This document shows, in pieces, positions 6,430-13,229 of a stretch of 13,229 nucleotides of DNA. Location of the stretch: assembly GCA_010027395.1 (NCBI GenBank), contig RGVD01000048.1:1-13229 (forward strand), written 5' to 3'. The notes below the pieces were generated by a model, which saw nothing but the letters and a program-made list of their open reading frames with translations, did not search any database and had not been told where the DNA came from. Origin of the DNA: Bacteroidota bacterium (lineage in GTDB: Bacteria; Bacteroidota; Bacteroidia; UKL13-3). How positions within the stretch are numbered: position 1 is the first letter of the stretch; each line of letters opens with the position of its first letter. The position numbers and the translations under genes were made by a program.

Positions 6430-7845
6430 CTATCCTTTGATGATTTGCTTCATATCCATGATTATTTTTTCGGCAAGGTGATTGGCAGTGGCCTCACTTT
6501 TGCTTTCAGCATAGATGCGAATAATGGCTTCAGTATTGCTTCTTCGCAAATGTACCCATTCATTATCAAATTCAATTTTCACACCATCCACTGTGTTGAT
6601 AGGTTGTTTTTTATATTTTTCTTTTATACCCTCCAGTAGCTCATCAATATTAATGTTGTCATCTAAATCAATTTTCTTTTTGGCAATAGTATAGTCAGGA
6701 TAACTTGAACGTAAAATAGAACAAAGTTTATCACTTTTAGCCAAATGGGTTAGGAACAAAGCAATACCGACCATAGCATCTCTGCCATAATGTAATTCAG
6801 GGAAAATGATTCCTCCATTGCCTTCTCCGCCAATAACAGCGTTTGTTTCTTTCATCATTTTCACCACATTTACTTCACCCACAGCACTGGCATTATATGA
6901 ACCTTTATGCATATCTGTTACATCGCGCAATGCTCTTGTAGATGATAGGTTTGAAACAGTATTTTTCTTAAAATTAAAGGTATCTAAGGTTTCCTCGCTT
7001 ACATTTTTTAACACATAGTCAGCCACAGCAACTAATGTGTATTCCTCACCAAACATACTTCCATCTTCATTTACTAGTGCAAGTCTGTCTACATCAGGAT
7101 CTACAACAATTCCTAAATCCGCTTTTTGACGAATCACTTCATTCGAAATCGCAGTTAAATTTTCAGGAAGTGGTTCAGGGTTGTGTGGGAATTTGCCATC
7201 AGGTGTGCAAAATATTTCAATAATATCATCAACGCCTAATGCTCTTAAAAGCATTGGAATGGCAATGCCACCAGTCGAATTCACCGCATCTACCACAATT
7301 TTAAATTTCTTTGCTTTGATAGCATCTACATCTACCAACTTGATTTTTAAAATCTCGTCAATGTGTTTTCTAATGTAATCTTTGTTTTCGCTGATGCTGC
7401 CGAGTTTGTCAACTTCAGCAAAATTGATTTCTCCGCTTTCAGCCACTGCAAGCACTTGCTTACCTATTTCATCACTGATGAATTCACCTTTTTCGTTTAA
7501 TAACTTAAGGGCATTCCATTGTTTTGGGTTATGACTAGCAGTTAAAATAATACCGCCTTGGGCGTTTTCCATTACTACCGCCATCTCAACCGTAGGTGTG
7601 GTTGATAAACCTAAATCGATTACATTTATTCCTAATCCGGATAAGGTTCCACATACAAGGCGATTTGCCATGTCACCACTGATACGGGCATCTCGCCCAA
7701 CCACTACTTTACACTCATTTTTGTCGCCTTTAATCATGCTGCCATAAGCGGCAGTGAATTTTACCACATCAATAGGGGTTAATGCATCTCCAGCTTTTCC
7801 TCCAATTGTACCTCTAATGCCTGAAATTGATTTAATTAATGTCAA
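6430..7845 (-). CDS. glmM: Phosphoglucosamine mutase (alpha-D-phosphohexomutase family)
   Basis: Converts glucosamine-6-phosphate to glucosamine-1-phosphate on the path to UDP-GlcNAc, needed for peptidoglycan and lipopolysaccharide. The 471-residue protein has all four phosphohexomutase regions: the phosphoserine loop TASHNPKQWNALK (102-114, Ser104), the Mg2+ loop DPDVDR (249-254), the sugar-specificity loop GEGNGG (340-345) and the phosphate-binding loop RRSNTEAIIR (434-443). The loops resemble the archaeal-type GlmM usual in Bacteroidota rather than the E. coli form (GEQSGH, SGTEP), so some activity on other hexose phosphates cannot be excluded. The start codon is TTG: MTLIKSISGIRGTIGG is the family N-terminus, a stop lies in frame just upstream at 7873-7875 with no ATG in between, and the next in-frame Met is residue 37. 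Probably cotranscribed with ychF downstream. Confidence 0.93.
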   Translation of the reverse strand: MTLIKSISGIRGTIGGKAGDALTPIDVVKFTAAYGSMIKGDKNECKVVVGRDARISGDMANRLVCGTLSGLGINVIDLGLSTTPTVEMAVVMENAQGGIILTASHNPKQWNALKLLNEKGEFISDEIGKQVLAVAESGEINFAEVDKLGSISENKDYIRKHIDEILKIKLVDVDAIKAKKFKIVVDAVNSTGGIAIPMLLRALGVDDIIEIFCTPDGKFPHNPEPLPENLTAISNEVIRQKADLGIVVDPDVDRLALVNEDGSMFGEEYTLVAVADYVLKNVSEETLDTFNFKKNTVSNLSSTRALRDVTDMHKGSYNASAVGEVNVVKMMKETNAVIGGEGNGGIIFPELHYGRDAMVGIALFLTHLAKSDKLCSILRSSYPDYTIAKKKIDLDDNINIDELLEGIKEKYKKQPINTVDGVKIEFDNEWVHLRRSNTEAIIRIYAESKSEATANHLAEKIIMDMKQIIKG

Positions 7846-7867
7846 AATTGTAATTTTTTTTGAGCCG

Positions 7868-7875
7868 CAAAATTA
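7868..7875 (-). promoter_or_regulatory. Candidate -7 promoter element of glmM
   Basis: Minus-strand TAATTTTG is an exact TAnnTTTG match 22 nt before the TTG start of glmM, predicting a leader of roughly 15 nt. No good -33 TTG is seen at 19-21 nt upstream. A short palindrome, GCTTA-T-TAAGC in plus orientation (7878-7888), lies immediately upstream. Confidence 0.5.
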
Positions 7876-7951
7876 ATGCTTATTAAGCACATTGCCGTTA
7901 TAATACTTAAATTTTATCTACCAATTTACACTGATTATGTGGGAAAATTAA

Positions 7952-8758
7952 CTACAAAACCCTCAGTTTGAAGTCCTGTTTGACTTGCTCTTTTCGAAAA
8001 AACACCAATCCTATGAAAAATAAATCAACTGTAACTGTCACTTGAGGATGTTTTTTTATTTCATTCCAAGCCTCAGCCATGCCTTTGCTCCAATAAATAT
8101 CATCAAAAATAAATACTGAGTTATTATGAGCCAAGGGTAACATTTGCTTAAAGTATTTCAGAGTCGGTTCTTTTTTATGATTTCCATCTATAAATGCAAG
8201 GTCAAGTTGAGGATATTGTTTTAATATTTCGTTCAAAACCTCATCGAAGTTACCTTCCACCAGATTGACAAACCCATCTAAGTGCAATTTTTCTAGGTTT
8301 GATTGTGCCTTATGTATTACCGATTTATTACCTTCAATACTGGTCAATAATATATCACTAAACAAGGCTCTTTCCTTGTGAGCCAGCGCCAAATAAGCAG
8401 TTGATATGGCTAGTGAGGTTCCCAATTCAATGCTATAACTGCACTTGTTGTTAAGGGCAACATAATACAATATCTCAGCAATGCGTTTTGGTTTTGCATG
8501 CTTTTTTGCAATTTCAGACACCCACATTGTTTTAGTTCTTGCGAAATTTGAACCTGCACCTATTTCATTAAACGCAATATGGGTATTGTCTTTTTTTAGT
8601 TCTTGCCTTAGTTTTTCAATGGATTTAAAAGACTCATAATTCTTTTGTTTTTTTAAACTAGTTTGATAAAGTTTGAAAACAAAAGGGGAGTGCAACACAT
8701 CAATTAATGTGGCTTGAATATAGTGTAGAATAAAGTTTTTAAGATAATGTATATTCAT
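7952..8758 (-). CDS. Class I SAM-dependent methyltransferase
   Basis: A 268-residue cytosolic methyltransferase with a Rossmann-type SAM-binding core. The N-terminal part has HSPFVFKLY (23-31), a segment typical of a Bacteroidota family of such proteins. Motif I is SIELGTSLAIST (109-120), the acidic residue after the second strand is Glu142 (SIEGN), and the central strand DLAFIDGNHKKEPTLKYF (186-203) is followed by FIFDDIYWSKGM (216-227). The FIDGNH and FDDIYW segments resemble the O-methyltransferase-like group (Methyltransf_24 type), where Asp and His residues may bind a metal, but the acceptor is unknown. It lies 59 bp downstream of the DUF349 gene in the same direction; a strong terminator hairpin fills that gap and ends about 10 nt before this start. 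The start ATG 8758 is preceded by an overlapping out-of-frame ATG. Downstream, 106 bp separate it from glmM. Confidence 0.85.
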   Translation of the reverse strand: MNIHYLKNFILHYIQATLIDVLHSPFVFKLYQTSLKKQKNYESFKSIEKLRQELKKDNTHIAFNEIGAGSNFARTKTMWVSEIAKKHAKPKRIAEILYYVALNNKCSYSIELGTSLAISTAYLALAHKERALFSDILLTSIEGNKSVIHKAQSNLEKLHLDGFVNLVEGNFDEVLNEILKQYPQLDLAFIDGNHKKEPTLKYFKQMLPLAHNNSVFIFDDIYWSKGMAEAWNEIKKHPQVTVTVDLFFIGLVFFRKEQVKQDFKLRVL

Positions 8759-8767
8759 TCATAATAA

Positions 8768-8797
8768 AAAACGCAGAGCCTCATGGCTCTGCGTTTT
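8768..8797. terminator. Strong bidirectional-looking intrinsic terminator
   Basis: A 13-bp perfect stem (AAAACGCAGAGCC / GGCTCTGCGTTTT) with a TCAT loop. The GC-rich core is flanked by A and T runs on both sides, so it has a T tract on either strand; on the minus strand six T follow the core. It lies 20 nt after the DUF349 stop and 9 nt before the methyltransferase start. Termination of the DUF349 transcript is its most likely role. Confidence 0.88.
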
Positions 8798-8817
8798 AGT
8801 AGTTATAAGTAATAAAA

Positions 8818-10950
8818 TTAAGCTTCGCTTTCGTTTTTAGATTTAATGCTTCTCAAGGTTTTTAGTTTTTCTTCAAGTTCTTTTACATGTTTGTTGGCGA
8901 TAGCTATTTTATCTTGAATTTGTTCAGCCATAACATTTTTAGAATTACCATGTTTAAAGAAGCCAAGGTTGTTTTCCCAAGTGTCAATATCACCTTTCAT
9001 TCCTTTGATGCGTTCAAGTAAAATTTTCTCTTCGCGTTGCAAACGATGTGCACCATTTGGAGCAGTTGCCAAATCATTGAATTGCTGACGCTCTTTCTCG
9101 CTGCGCATGTCTTTATTAAGTTGACGGTATTTGCCATACAACTTGTCTAACAAATCGTTGTATTTTTTGAAGATATCATTTTTGTTGGCGTTAGGCACAT
9201 ATCCAATTCCATTCCATTCGTCTTGTATTGTTTTTAATTCAGCAAAAACGTTTGGCACATCTTCTTGAGCTGCTAATTCTTCTAGCTTAGCAATTAGGCC
9301 ATTCTTTTTCTCTAGATTTTGTTTTTGTTCATCAATAACAGTAGCATATCTTTCGGCTTTTTTTGCGAAGAATGAATCACATGCTGAACGGAAGCGTTTC
9401 CAAATGACGTCATTCATTTTATCACCTACTTGACCAATTGATTTCCATTTATCTTGAAGACCTTTTAGTTCTTCAGTTTGTTTAGCCCAATCAATTGGAT
9501 TAGCTGAGATTTCTTCAGCTTTTTCGCACATTTCAGTTTTTAGTTTTAAATTCTGATTACGCTCTAGATTAAGTGTTTTGAAGTAATTGTTTTTATTGTT
9601 AAAGAAGTTATTTCTTGCTGTTCTAAAATCATTCCAAATTTGCTCACGAACTGCTAAAGGAACATGACCAATTTTTTTCCACTCTTCCATCAATTGATTG
9701 GCGTATTCTGTTTTTTCTAACCAATCTTTAATACGATTTGTTGTAAATGATTCTAGTTCTTTTGCTTTATCTAAAATGAGTTGTTTTGCAGTTAGATTTT
9801 CTTGTCTAACTCCTTCCATTTTCTCACTCTCCGCCTTGATAAATGTATATACTTTATCAACTTCCGCTTTAAATCTAGTCCAAATATCTTCATTGGCCTC
9901 CTTAGGCACTGGGCCTATGTTTTTCCAATCTTCTTGGAATTTTTTTACAGAAATTAATGCTTTCTTCAAGCTAGTTTCAGCAGATAATTCACTTACTTTT
10001 TTACATAATTCAATTTTTTGATCTAAATTCTTTTCTCTGTCTAGTTGGATCAACTCAATATTAATGCGGAATTTATCATAGAAAATTTCATTTTGAACCC
10101 TGTAACTTTCGTATATGCTCTCAACGTTTTCAGCTGGCACATGTTTAATGCGCTTCCACTCGTTTTGCAACTCTTTCAGTTTTTTCAAACTTTCCATAGT
10201 GCCTTCACTTTCGTTGAGCTGTTTAATCTGGTCTAAAATAGCATTTTTGGAGGCTAAGTTTTTTACTTTTTCTGCCTCTTGAGCCTGTTTTAAAGCCAGT
10301 TTTTTGTCTTTTAATTCTTTGAACGTTTTATTAAATTGTTCCCGAATTTTATCACCTAATCTCCATTCAAAATTGTCTTTCTCGCCACCTTCTTCAATAA
10401 ATTTGTGTAGTGCTTGTGCTTCTTCATCATTCAAGGCTACATCAAGTTGCGGACGAATTACTTTTAAAATTTGAATGGCTTCATTTACCTCTTTATCCTG
10501 AGCAGCAGCAAGGGCTGTAGCCAATAATTCTTCTTTGCCTAAGTGGTTAAAATCAGGCAATTCTTCAACAACAAGTTCATGCTCATCATCACTAATTTCA
10601 ATTTGGTCAACGGCATAATTTATAATGTTACTAGTTTCAATGATTGCTGCCTCTACTTTTTCGGCTTCAGGAGTATTTCTTTCTTCCACTGCTTGAGGCT
10701 CTGGTGTATTCGCAGTTACTTCTACAAAATCCTCTGAATCATTTGATAAAGTTGCGTTCTGTTCTACATGCGTAATTTCGCTTGTCATTTCAGGTGTGTT
10801 GTTTTCTTCCATTGCTTCTGGCTCTGGTGCATTTGTGGGCACTTCTACTAGCTCAGCTGTTTTAGTTGCTAAAGTTGGGTTCTGCTCTACATGCGTTATT
10901 TCGCTTGTAATTTCAGGTGTAGTAGTTACATCATCGTTTAGTTCAGACAT
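8818..10950 (-). CDS. DUF349 domain-containing protein (five repeats, acidic N-terminus)
   Basis: A 710-residue, highly charged, mostly alpha-helical protein without signal peptide or membrane segments. From about residue 225 it carries five DUF349 repeats with period about 77-82 residues. Each is marked by a W-K-x-I-G-x-V-P type motif: EWKRIKHVP (Trp265), DWKNIGPVP (Trp342), EWKKIGHVP (Trp424), KWKSIGQVG (Trp502) and EWNGIGYVP (Trp579). Most are followed by an IW-x2-F or similar helix. The C-terminal 75 residues are a predicted coiled coil. Residues 1-130 are acidic and low in complexity, with a 41-residue unit duplicated in tandem (see the repeat entry), probably disordered. DUF349 proteins are widespread in Bacteroidota and Actinobacteria, but I know of no established function; a structural or scaffold role is only inference. 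The gene has its own -7 element and ends in a strong terminator. Confidence 0.9.
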   Translation of the reverse strand: MSELNDDVTTTPEITSEITHVEQNPTLATKTAELVEVPTNAPEPEAMEENNTPEMTSEITHVEQNATLSNDSEDFVEVTANTPEPQAVEERNTPEAEKVEAAIIETSNIINYAVDQIEISDDEHELVVEELPDFNHLGKEELLATALAAAQDKEVNEAIQILKVIRPQLDVALNDEEAQALHKFIEEGGEKDNFEWRLGDKIREQFNKTFKELKDKKLALKQAQEAEKVKNLASKNAILDQIKQLNESEGTMESLKKLKELQNEWKRIKHVPAENVESIYESYRVQNEIFYDKFRINIELIQLDREKNLDQKIELCKKVSELSAETSLKKALISVKKFQEDWKNIGPVPKEANEDIWTRFKAEVDKVYTFIKAESEKMEGVRQENLTAKQLILDKAKELESFTTNRIKDWLEKTEYANQLMEEWKKIGHVPLAVREQIWNDFRTARNNFFNNKNNYFKTLNLERNQNLKLKTEMCEKAEEISANPIDWAKQTEELKGLQDKWKSIGQVGDKMNDVIWKRFRSACDSFFAKKAERYATVIDEQKQNLEKKNGLIAKLEELAAQEDVPNVFAELKTIQDEWNGIGYVPNANKNDIFKKYNDLLDKLYGKYRQLNKDMRSEKERQQFNDLATAPNGAHRLQREEKILLERIKGMKGDIDTWENNLGFFKHGNSKNVMAEQIQDKIAIANKHVKELEEKLKTLRSIKSKNESEA
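10675..10920 (-). repeat. 123-bp tandem duplication in the DUF349 gene
   Basis: Two consecutive 123-bp units encode residues 11-51 and 52-92 (10798-10920 and 10675-10797). The 41-residue units are identical at 26 positions, best at their starts (TPE-x-TSEITHVEQN) and in PEP-x-A-x-EE; a third copy fades after TPE at residue 93. The reading frame is kept. The divergence shows the duplication is not very recent. Confidence 0.85.
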
Positions 10951-10992
10951 GTTAATTAAATAAGATTAGTTATACGTTTTAAAAAAGAACGC

Positions 10993-11000
10993 CAAAGATA
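10993..11000 (-). promoter_or_regulatory. Candidate -7 promoter element of the DUF349 gene
   Basis: Minus-strand TATCTTTG is an exact TAnnTTTG match in the 95-bp divergent gap, 42 nt before the DUF349 ATG. The -33 TTG is not clear (CTG near the right place). For the divergent lyase gene, the plus strand has only a one-base-short version, TATTTTG at 11013-11019. Confidence 0.5.
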
Positions 11001-11045
11001 AAAAAATGCTTCTATTTTGCAGCGTTAAAAAATTGCTAACAAAAA

Positions 11046-11903
11046 ATGACTTTAAAATTGGTAGAATGCCCTCGTGATGCTATGCAAGGTCTGCATCATT
11101 TTATACCCACAAAAACTAAAATTGATTATTTAAATGGTTTACTTTCAGTGGGTTTTGATACCATTGATTTTGGAAGTTTTGTTTCTCCAAGGGCCATCCC
11201 TCAATTACAGGATACAGCAGAGGTATTGGCAAATCTTGATTTGAATCATACTAAAAGTAAACTATTAGCCATTGTTGCCAACCAAAGAGGGGCCGAAACA
11301 GCATGTCAATATGAGCAAATAAAATATCTTGGATTCCCTTTTTCAATCAGTCAAACCTTCCAGCACAGAAATACCAATAGCAGTATCGCAGATAGTTTAA
11401 TAAATGTTGAGGCTATTCAGAGCTTGTGTGTAAAAAACAATAAGGAATTAGTCATTTATATTTCGATGGGTTTTGGTAATCCATATGGAGATGTTTGGAA
11501 TGTTGAAATTGTTGAAAATTGGGTAAATAAAATGAACCAACTTGGCATAAAGATTATTTCCTTGAGTGATACCATTGGAATTGCAAATCCAGAAACGATT
11601 TTTTATTTATTTAGTAACTTGATACCATCATTACCTCTCATTGAATTTGGGGCTCATTTGCATACAACACCTGATACCTGGAGGGAGAAAGTTGAAGCCG
11701 CATATTTGGGTGGCTGCAGACGGTTTGATGGAGCTATCAAAGGATTTGGTGGATGTCCAATGGCTGCTGATGATTTGACTGGCAATATGCCAACAGAAAA
11801 AATGCTTGAGTTTTTTGACGAGATGAAAATGGAGACTGGATTAAATAGGGACGCGTTCAAAGATTCATGGTTGCGGGCAGATTCTGTTTTTATTCACTCC
11901 TAA
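11046..11903 (+). CDS. Hydroxymethylglutaryl-CoA lyase family protein
   Basis: A 285-residue TIM-barrel enzyme of the HMG-CoA lyase / DRE-TIM metallolyase family. The family reaction splits 3-hydroxy-3-methylglutaryl-CoA into acetyl-CoA and acetoacetate, the last step of leucine breakdown. The N-terminal motif is VECPRDAMQG (6-15) with Arg10 and Asp11 for catalysis and metal binding. The metal-binding HxH is GAHLHTT (His204, His206), and the signature GFGGCPMA (233-240) supplies Cys237 for the mobile active-site loop, followed by GNMPTE with Asn247. The 31-residue spacing from the second His to Cys is as in the human enzyme. The VECPRD form differs from the usual VGPRDG, and this variant is common in Bacteroidota, so a related aldol-type substrate remains possible. 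No other leucine-degradation gene is near. It diverges from the DUF349 gene across 95 bp; no terminator is evident after it. Confidence 0.88.
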   Translation: MTLKLVECPRDAMQGLHHFIPTKTKIDYLNGLLSVGFDTIDFGSFVSPRAIPQLQDTAEVLANLDLNHTKSKLLAIVANQRGAETACQYEQIKYLGFPFSISQTFQHRNTNSSIADSLINVEAIQSLCVKNNKELVIYISMGFGNPYGDVWNVEIVENWVNKMNQLGIKIISLSDTIGIANPETIFYLFSNLIPSLPLIEFGAHLHTTPDTWREKVEAAYLGGCRRFDGAIKGFGGCPMAADDLTGNMPTEKMLEFFDEMKMETGLNRDAFKDSWLRADSVFIHS

Positions 11904-12084
11904 AAAAATCGTCCTTAAGATAATTTTTTTATGAGTAAAATTAGATAATTAAAATGCTATTGTAATTACATTTAATTGGTTCGGAAAAATAAGCTAAAAT
12001 CTTTTGTCAAAATTACTTATTTCATTTTTATCGTATTTTATCTTTCACGATAATTATAGTTTAGATAGCAGTTTTATTAATTAT

Positions 12085-13104
12085 TTATTTTTTACCGTTA
12101 TATCCAATTGAAATGCCTAAGCGCCAGCCATCAGAATTGGGTACACAACCCCAGATGTTTACTGGAATATTCAATTTGCCGCTCTTTAGTGTTCTACCAA
12201 ATGCAATAATTAATGCTGAGTTAAAAGCTGCATCACCTCGGCTGTCTATTTTACCGCTATTTTTTTTAGTGATACTAAATGTAGGGCCGATTCCAATTTC
12301 CCAACCACCTTTGTTATTTCTGAAACCATTTAAAAATGTAAAACTTGGAATGAACATTTGATGGTCAACACCAGTAACCATAGGGATAAATTCGACCAAA
12401 GCTTGATAATTACCTTCGTTTAAATATTGCTTTTCAAATTGATAGCCAAACTGAAATGCACTTGGATAGGTATCATATCCTCCACTTTCCTTGCTAGCAC
12501 TTAATACATCTGCTTCTTTGCCAAACATAAACGCATATCCAAATCTTGGTCCACTAAGATTTACTTTATTTTTAGTAGGATTGTTTATGGCACTTTCGTA
12601 GTCGTTTCGTTTGGTTAATTTATTCCATAAATCATCGTTTACAGGTTTTCCAAACATTTTTTTGATGCTACATGCTATGATTTGTTGTAATTCACTTGGT
12701 ACATCAATATACTCTTCAATACTTGTTTTTACTACCGAGCCATTTGTTACATTAATCAACCTAAAAGTGGCGATTATGGTTTGTCCATACAACTCAACGC
12801 TACCTGATAACATAAAATTTGTTTTAATGGTATTGCCTATTTCTAACAAACACATTTTACCGTAACAATTGGTAATGTTTAATTTGTTTTTATCAATCAA
12901 ATACATCACATCATAGCGGTCGGTTACATCAAAGGTATCTAGTTTGTCAACCTCTATACGGGTCAAATTTCCTAGTTTTGATGGATCCATTGGTAGGCCT
13001 TTGCTATCAATGTTTAAGATGGTTAATGTTGGTTTTACTTTTTGTGCAAATCCAAAGTTCATTAAACTTAGGAATAAAGCGATTAAACAAATTGATTTTT
13101 TCAT
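12085..13104 (-). CDS. Secreted protein of unknown function: TolB/CsgG-like N-domain plus beta-rich C-domain
   Basis: I do not recognise a named family. The 339-residue protein has a Sec signal peptide (1-20, LIALFLSLMNFGFA, likely cleavage FGFA|QKVK). Residues about 25-155 look like the alpha/beta domain of CsgG, TolB-N or LpoB-type envelope proteins: an opening strand PTLTILNID, a helix with a variable-length RIEVDKLD, then NCYGKMCLLEIGNTI (Cys80 and Cys85), NFMLSGSVELYGQTIIATFRLINV, and a final helix ELQQIIACSIKKMFG. Such domains often sense or bind envelope partners. Residues about 180-339 are beta-rich with alternating patterns (RFGYAFMFG, AFQFGYQFE, WEIGIGPTFSI, WRLGISIGYNG) and an aromatic-rich end, which suggests a small outer-membrane barrel or barrel-like domain. 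There is no lipobox Cys and no T9SS sorting domain. The gene is alone; the downstream neighbour is convergent with a 181-bp AT-rich gap. Confidence 0.7.
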   Translation of the reverse strand: MKKSICLIALFLSLMNFGFAQKVKPTLTILNIDSKGLPMDPSKLGNLTRIEVDKLDTFDVTDRYDVMYLIDKNKLNITNCYGKMCLLEIGNTIKTNFMLSGSVELYGQTIIATFRLINVTNGSVVKTSIEEYIDVPSELQQIIACSIKKMFGKPVNDDLWNKLTKRNDYESAINNPTKNKVNLSGPRFGYAFMFGKEADVLSASKESGGYDTYPSAFQFGYQFEKQYLNEGNYQALVEFIPMVTGVDHQMFIPSFTFLNGFRNNKGGWEIGIGPTFSITKKNSGKIDSRGDAAFNSALIIAFGRTLKSGKLNIPVNIWGCVPNSDGWRLGISIGYNGKK

Positions 13105-13191
13105 GGCTTTTCTTGTTTTAAAATGTACTTCAAAGATGTAGCATCAACAAAAGCATTAATAATGGTTAAATTCTTATTTTGAAATTTTTAA

Positions 13192-13206
13192 TTGCAATGA
13201 TTGCAA
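13192..13206. repeat. 15-bp palindrome upstream of the secreted-protein gene
   Basis: TTGCAAT-G-ATTGCAA is a perfect palindrome with 7-bp arms and a one-base centre, about 88 bp upstream of the ATG at 13104. The length and spacing fit an operator for a dimeric regulator, possibly of this gene or of one outside the window. No consensus for a specific regulator is recognised. Nothing else stands out in the 125-bp right margin; a partial -7-like sequence, CATCTTTG on the minus strand, lies at 13131-13138. Confidence 0.4.
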
Positions 13207-13229
13207 ACCAATTTTTCAAAACATAACAA

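Noticed and set aside
11654..11860. Minus-strand ORF inside the HMG-CoA lyase gene
   Set aside because: It is fully within a conserved enzyme gene and shows no family features.
12028..12053. Hairpin TTATCGT / ACGATAA after the lyase gene as a terminator
   Set aside because: The 7-bp AT-rich stem has a 12-nt loop and no following T tract, and it is far from the lyase stop; it is likely chance in AT-rich DNA.
1..13229. A new defence, mobile or biosynthetic system
   Set aside because: No transposase, integrase, CRISPR repeat, toxin-antitoxin pair, nuclease or biosynthetic cluster was found; the methyltransferase, WD40 protein and DUF349 protein are separated by housekeeping genes or lie in different transcription units.

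Overview
The window is AT-rich bacterial DNA, almost certainly from a member of the phylum Bacteroidota. Four things point there. One secreted protein ends in a type IX secretion (T9SS) sorting domain. Gene starts lack strong Shine-Dalgarno sequences. Several upstream regions carry the phylum-specific -7 element TAnnTTTG. The HMG-CoA-lyase-like, GlmM and phosphopantetheinyl transferase proteins have the form typical of this phylum. The order or genus cannot be fixed from the sequence alone.

Layout from left to right. A Nudix hydrolase (+) converges with and overlaps by 8 bp a Sfp-type phosphopantetheinyl transferase (-). The transferase is transcribed away from a seven-bladed WD40 propeller protein (+). 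After an AT-rich gap comes a single-domain CheY-like response regulator (+), which converges on a stand-alone NAD(P)H-hydrate dehydratase (-) across a 30-bp gap with a small hairpin. A secreted T9SS cargo protein (+) follows. Then comes a minus-strand tRNA block, tRNA-Gly(GCC) followed by tRNA-Leu(UAA), with a clear promoter upstream, a repeat-rich spacer between the tRNAs and an intrinsic terminator after tRNA-Leu. The minus-strand run continues leftwards from 10950: a DUF349 repeat protein, a strong terminator hairpin, a SAM-dependent methyltransferase, GlmM (phosphohexosamine mutase, TTG start) and the ATPase YchF. On the right, an HMG-CoA-lyase-family enzyme (+) diverges from the DUF349 gene, and a secreted two-domain protein of unknown function (-) closes the window.

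Most of this is core housekeeping: carrier-protein activation, repair of hydrated NAD(P)H, amino-sugar supply for the cell wall, the ribosome-associated ATPase YchF, and tRNAs. I see no mobile element, CRISPR array, toxin-antitoxin pair, phage gene or biosynthetic cluster, and no convincing new multi-gene system. The points most worth a second look are local: non-ATG starts for two important genes, a 41-residue tandem duplication in the acidic N-terminus of the DUF349 protein, a dehydratase lacking its usual epimerase half, a terminator only about 10 nt before the methyltransferase start, alternative hairpins between the two tRNAs, and two secreted proteins of unknown role.
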